Positions 7,640 to 11,004 of a stretch of 11,004 bases of DNA are shown one piece after another. The notes beneath the pieces were generated by a model that searched no databases, had not been told where the DNA came from, and was given only the letters and a program-made list of their open reading frames with translations. The stretch is from contig JADGJC010000673.1 of assembly GCA_027596075.1 (NCBI GenBank), forward strand, positions 1 to 11,004. The letters are read 5' to 3'. Position numbers and translations under genes: made by a program. How positions within the stretch are numbered: position 1 is the first letter of the stretch; every line of letters starts with the position of its first letter. The DNA comes from Rhizophlyctis rosea. Lineage: Eukaryota > Chytridiomycota > Chytridiomycetes > Rhizophlyctidales > Rhizophlyctidaceae.

Positions 7640-9314
7640 GCCTGAGCCCTGCCTCCCTTTCCCCCTCATCATCCGTCTTTGGACCCTTCTGCTCTGGTGG
7701 TGGATGGTCGTCCTGCTTCCCAACTTCTTTGGTCCCTTCTCTTGTGTCGCCCTCCTCACACCGCGTGGAGGTCTCCCCGCACGTGGTTGCACACGCTGGA
7801 GGCCTGGGAAGTTCTGGAAGGTTGGTCGCCTCCTCCGAATGCACCTCCCCCCTTCAAAGTCAAGCGGATCTGAGATCCACACCATTGGCTCCTCACCCTC
7901 AGCTACTTCTGGTGGTTCCCCATGCTCGGTTATCGCCAGACGTGACGGCCCAGCTTGAGCGACCTCCGGATCCTCCCCACCAAACACCCGTTGATCCTCC
8001 AACTCCTTGTAGCAACGCAATTCCACCAAGGCCCGTTGCAACTCACGGTCTTCTTTCTCATCCTGTCCGATATCCTCCGCCTCCTCAGACGCCTCCTTGG
8101 ACAACTTCTCCAATGGTAGCAGTACTTTGCGATGAAGAGGTGGTGGTGGACTTGGTAATTTCTCCTCCTCCCCCTCTTCCGTCTCCTTGCCCTTCCCCTT
8201 CACGTCCTCCATGGTCGGCCGGCGCTGGCGCTTCTTCAAGTACCTCCTCTCCATTTGCCGGCTCCCACGTGTGTTCTCCGTCTCGATGTCCCACTCCGAC
8301 TCCGTTTCCGGTTCTTCATACTTCAACGGTTCAGGCGACTCTGGCACGGTTATGTACTGGGGCAGCGGCTTGGAGCGGACTCCGGAGAGTTGGGCGGTCT
8401 TCTTGGTATTTCTTGGCTTTGGCGCGAAGGACAATTTCCCAGTAGTAGTAGATTCTGCGTCTGTGGGCTTGGAGGTGGACTTCTTTCACTGGGAATTTGA
8501 GTGGGAGTCCTGCGTGGCGACTGCGAACTTGTTGGTAGTACTTGGCGGAGTGGCGCGCTTTTTCCAGGAGGCGTTGAAGTTCTTTCGTAATGTTTTTGCA
8601 GTCGACTTTGGCTGCTTCAACATTCATCTCCCACAGCTCCTTCCCCTTCGCGTCTCCCTCAATCCCCAACCCCAATTCCGACATCGAGTTCCCCTCCTGG
8701 CGTCCTGTCTCATCCCAGTCCTTACGAACTGGTTTGCTGTCCATCTTCTGCTTGCTTCCCACAAGCCCATGCCACTTGCCCAGCTCGTCCTTTTACCATT
8801 GAGAATCCGCTTCATGGTCGGACTCTTCCTCATGCTCCGACTCAAACTCTTCCTCCCCAGCAGATCTCTGACCCTCCTCGCCCACCTCTTCCGACAATCT
8901 CACTATCATCTGCGGACCAACATTCCCCTCTCCGGTTGCCTGATCCCTGGTGGTTATCACCCCTCCTCACCCCTCCAGTTCTACTTCTAGTGGTGGTGGA
9001 TGCCAAGGTCCCATTGGCTGCTCCCTCTCGGTTGCCGTCTGTGTCCGACGTGGACTCTCACTCCGTGAGCGCAAGTCCTCCCGGTCTTCATCAGTCCCCT
9101 CAGATGGCTTCTGTCCTCCCAGCCGCAGTCTCCGACGCTTGGTCTTTGGATGATTACCATATACGTAGTGTCCCGTCGGTGGCTCCCACACGTCCTCATC
9201 ATCACCCCCTCCACTCCCACCTCCAGTCCCGCCCGCCTCGCCCGACTCTGCCTCTTGCTCCATTGATCTCAATGTGGTTCTGATGCGTGTTGCGGTTTCC
9301 CTCCGTCCTCCCAT
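7640..9314 (-). pseudogene. Unrecognised charged, disordered protein gene, decayed, antisense to the copia element
   Basis: A long minus-strand frame starts at ATG 9314 (MGGRRETATRIRTT), shortly inside the start of the LTR-like block. One frame runs to about 8530 with stops at TGA 8967-8969 and TAA 8793-8795. A frame change near 8520-8560 leads to a second frame with TGA at 8486-8488, then open to about 7640; a last shift near 7840 cannot be excluded. The product would be roughly 550 residues, rich in Glu, Lys, Gly, Pro and Ser: a glycine-rich acidic stretch near the start, DVWEPPTGHYVYGNHP, a basic KRRRLRLGG, acidic repeats (EEEFESEHEEESDHE), a probable helix (KELQRLLEKARHSAKYYQ), KPLPQYITVPESPEPLKYEE, a basic KKRQRR and a coiled-coil-like segment (KEDRELQRALVELRCYKELE). 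I recognise no domain, zinc knuckle, signal peptide or membrane segment. It may be an antisense accessory gene of the retrotransposon, a captured host gene, or an independent host pseudogene. Confidence 0.5.
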
Positions 9315-9347
9315 GGATCCAGGTGCCTCACTCTTCCTTCCTGCCGC

Positions 9348-9636
9348 TGTTGGAGAGCAGACAACCCACCACCAATTCGCTTAGTTACCACGTGTCATTT
9401 TTCTTATGCGATGATTAGGAAAATTGTTATTTTTAGATGTAAGGCTTCGTGGGCGTCGCCACATGTGATGGAGTGCTCAATTTGCTTCATTTTGCCTTTT
9501 TCAGTTTCATCGCATGAGTGGGCGTGACTCAGGGGTGGCTGTGCACGAGTTGTATATACTTTGGGGTTCGTCCCCTGTTCTAATAAACTTTGTCTTTTTC
9601 GCATGTTAACATTAGTTCAGTTTCAAGATCTCAATA
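9348..9636 (+). repeat. Copia-style LTR, putative
   Basis: The block starts TGTTGGAGAG and ends GATCTCAATA; the ends are imperfect inverted repeats, with a terminal TA where CA is usual. Inside, in plus orientation, are TATATA (9553-9558), a GGGG-TTCGT-CCCC hairpin just downstream (9563-9575) and AATAAA (9582-9587), the promoter-then-polyadenylation order of an LTR. Nothing matches the gypsy LTRs A, B and C. It may be the 3' LTR of the copia element, the 5' LTR of another truncated copia, or a solo LTR. Against the first reading, the bases before 9348 are pyrimidine-rich and contain no polypurine tract. The second copy needed for proof is not in the window. Confidence 0.5.
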
Positions 9637-9638
9637 AA

Positions 9639-9653
9639 TGGTGGAGGTGCGGG
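9639..9653 (+). promoter_or_regulatory. Primer-binding-site-like sequence
   Basis: TGGTGGAGGTGCGGG begins two bases after the proposed LTR end. A TGG at this spacing is the usual start of a retrotransposon primer-binding site, complementary to a tRNA CCA end. I could not assign the primer tRNA. If real, it favours a 5' LTR over a 3' LTR at 9348-9636. Confidence 0.3.
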
Positions 9654-10127
9654 CCTGAACCAGCAACATCACAATGAATGACCAACTACCAGCAGTTTAA
9701 TTACCCTTTACCTTTTGATTCGATGTCATTTCGACCACTTTTGGCTGGACGACAATTGTTCCCTCCCGCATAGCTCATTCACATACTCGCATAACGACGT
9801 CATCAACACCCCCTGACAGTCGCATAGCATTCATCTACCCTCAAAATACCTTCACAACACCTACACGCAAAACCTATCACCTTTTTTGCGGTCTCTTTTG
9901 AGACACTCTTCGTCTGAATCCACCGATTCGTCGTTTTCCCACACTTCCGCACCCTTCATTCTCACTGTGCGAAATCAACCCAAAATCGCCTACTGCGGTC
10001 CATGATTAGGAATAATTCAACTCTATCACGCCAGGAAAAGGCCTATTCCGGCTTGGACCAACGTCTTGCGTTTTGTTTCCATCATTTCACGCTCGAACCT
10101 GTCTACCCGGTTCCAGCATAGCATATT
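9654..10127. other. Stretch without a recognisable gene
   Basis: A short frame starts after the LTR-like block (ATG 9674, MNDQLPAV then stop). Beyond it are only short open segments on both strands, with no domain that I recognise. If 9348-9636 is a 5' LTR, this would be the start of that element's leader and gag, badly decayed. Element C begins at 10128; the five bases before it, ATATT (10123-10127), are its predicted target-site duplication. Confidence 0.5.
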
Positions 10128-10424
10128 TGCAGGGATGCGGACGGGTAGACGTGTCGGGTAGTTCGGACGTGTCACGTGATTGATTAGATATATTAGCATG
10201 TGACTGATTTATTAGCTTAGTCAGGATTACGTGACCCTTATGTAATCACATCGATCGCTGATGGTTTTTCTGTCGCACATGTGCCACCTTGAGTGACATA
10301 TGTGCTCGTGCGTGTGTGTGCATGTGTTCATTATTCATTTTCTCAATATACATCCAAACAGTTGACGATCGTGTTCATTTGAGTGTGTATTGCTTCATTA
10401 CCACGCAATTCTATTAGACCAGGA
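10128..10424 (+). repeat. 5' LTR of element C (about 297 bp)
   Basis: It starts TGCAGGGATGCGGACG and ends CTATTAGACCAGGA, so the terminal CA is changed to GA. It aligns with LTRs A and B throughout: CACGTG (10173-10178), GATTACGTGACCCTTATG (10226-10243), GTGCCACCTTGAGTGACATA, the GT-rich tract, ATATAC (10346-10351) and GTGTTCATTTGAGTGTGTAT. The leader motif TTTTTTAACTGTAC that also follows LTR A comes directly after it, identifying this as a 5' LTR. Confidence 0.88.
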
Positions 10425-11004
10425 TCTTTTTTAACTGTACAGCTTGCATACCACGGTAGCTTAGTGCGGGTCTGATCAACCTAGCGACTTTGCCACCCAT
10501 TCTAGCTTCAACGGGACGCTGGGCGGCTAGGACAACGATTCGCGCTGTTTTGCTTGATCGTTGCGACCAACAAGTCTGCTAAAGACTCCTCCACCACCAG
10601 GAGTGCTTCTCACACCAGTGACACTCCTCGTTTCCTGGATTTTGACCAAAATCGTCCCAAATCAACGTGAACAGCACGATGGGACCCTGTTTGACTTCCG
10701 GTGACCTGTTCAGTTGATTCAACCATCCACATACACCTTGCAGCACGTCGGGCCCAACGACTGGTATCCTGCATATCCTTCCTACCTCGAAAAAGGCTCC
10801 TGCTTGCAAGTGCAGGTCAAATCACCATGTTAAAGGCTCCTGAACACCCGCTGAGCGGATTCAGGTCACTACCTCGAGGTTCCCGTGCAGCCAGCGTAGA
10901 CGGGGGCGTCGATAAGCGTAGAGCGCGATACCTGTCCGTACTCTAGAGCCATTCTTTGGACGCTTCAGCTTGCTGAGGTGAAGAGCGACGGTAGAATTGT
11001 GCGA
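10425..11004 (+). other. Leader of element C, partial
   Basis: Non-coding leader collinear with 2270 down to about 1724 of element A. It is about 45 bases longer in C over the LTR-leader block, largely because of an extra 40-bp stretch at about 10803-10842 bounded by an 11-bp direct repeat (AAAGGCTCCTG at 10792-10802 and 10832-10842); A has a single related copy. No tRNA-type primer-binding site follows the LTR. Confidence 0.7.

Larger units (their letters stand above)
4713..7645 (+). pseudogene. Ty1/copia pol: integrase, chromodomain, reverse transcriptase, RNase H
   Basis: One reading frame holds the zinc-binding pre-integrase region (HGRLGHPG near 4800; second Cys apparently lost), an integrase core with all three acidic residues (Asp 4986-4988 in YSDLQGP, Asp 5181-5183 in RSDGGTKY, Glu 5286-5288 in VAERF), the copia integrase tail (KWYLLGYG), a chromodomain (5742-5885), then reverse transcriptase (KARAVARGFSQEFGIDYDQT, LYGLKQAH). 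In-frame stops: 4863-4865, 5064-5066, 5688-5690, 5724-5726, 6003-6005. Near 6845 a one-base-type shift moves pol to another frame, with a further TAG at 6938-6940 where Trp is expected; RNase H then follows (YTDSDYAG, VEAED, VDNQSAA, LADLFTKSL, to about 7460). Reverse transcriptase has lost two catalytic Asp: His at 6267-6269 and Val at 6537-6539 (YVDV instead of YVDD). Predicted dead. The residues from about 7460 to the stop at 7643-7645 match nothing I know and may be read-through. Confidence 0.9.
10128..11004 (+). mobile_element. Ty3/gypsy LTR retrotransposon C, 5' end
   Basis: LTR (10128-10424) plus leader (10425-11004, cut by the window edge). It is collinear with the reverse complement of about 1724-2555 in element A, so A and C are two copies of one family in opposite orientation. 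Gag of C is expected to begin several hundred bases beyond the right edge, on the plus strand. Confidence 0.85.

Noticed and set aside
7638..9283. Several plus-strand ORFs rich in Pro and Ser (for example 7729-8445 and 8187-8990).
   Set aside because: They are complements of the purine-rich minus-strand frame; low-complexity Pro/Ser/Leu content without domains is what such a shadow gives.

Overview
The window reads as a retrotransposon graveyard from a fungal genome, probably a basidiomycete. That placement is an inference from the Ty3/gypsy chromovirus and Ty1/copia families, intronless ORFs and roughly even base composition; no rRNA, tRNA or recognisable host gene confirms it. Nearly everything recognisable is LTR-retrotransposon sequence, and most of it is broken by stops, frameshifts and lost catalytic residues.

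Layout, left to right. (1) 1-2555, minus strand: the 5' end of gypsy element A, with LTR 2271-2555, a leader of about 1 kb, and a gag gene starting near 1239 and running off the left edge. (2) 2556-4711, plus strand: the 3' half of gypsy element B, with the end of pol (integrase plus chromodomain), a polypurine tract and LTR 4428-4711. (3) 4712 to about 7460, plus strand: a Ty1/copia-type pol remnant in the order pre-integrase, integrase, chromodomain, reverse transcriptase, RNase H. (4) 7640-9314, minus strand: a decayed, highly charged reading frame that I do not recognise. (5) 9348-9636, plus strand: a copia-style LTR with TATA box and AATAAA, followed by a primer-binding-site-like TGG. (6) about 9654-10127: no gene visible. 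(7) 10128-11004, plus strand: the 5' LTR and leader of gypsy element C, a close relative of A in opposite orientation.

The junctions give a nesting order. The copia pol frame begins abruptly at the end of LTR B, so B appears to have landed in the copia element. The B pol frame begins abruptly at the start of LTR A, so A appears to have landed in B. The decay agrees: the copia pol carries six in-frame stops and a frameshift, while the B pol carries one stop and one frameshift. C landed separately on the right. A and C leave an inverted repeat of about 0.83-0.88 kb around some 7.6 kb.

The most notable observation is a well-formed chromodomain, in frame, between integrase and reverse transcriptase of the copia-type polyprotein. 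This module is normally associated with Ty3/gypsy chromoviruses. Second is the unexplained antisense reading frame between the copia pol and the copia-style LTR, which may be an antisense accessory gene of the element, a captured host gene, or an unrelated host pseudogene.
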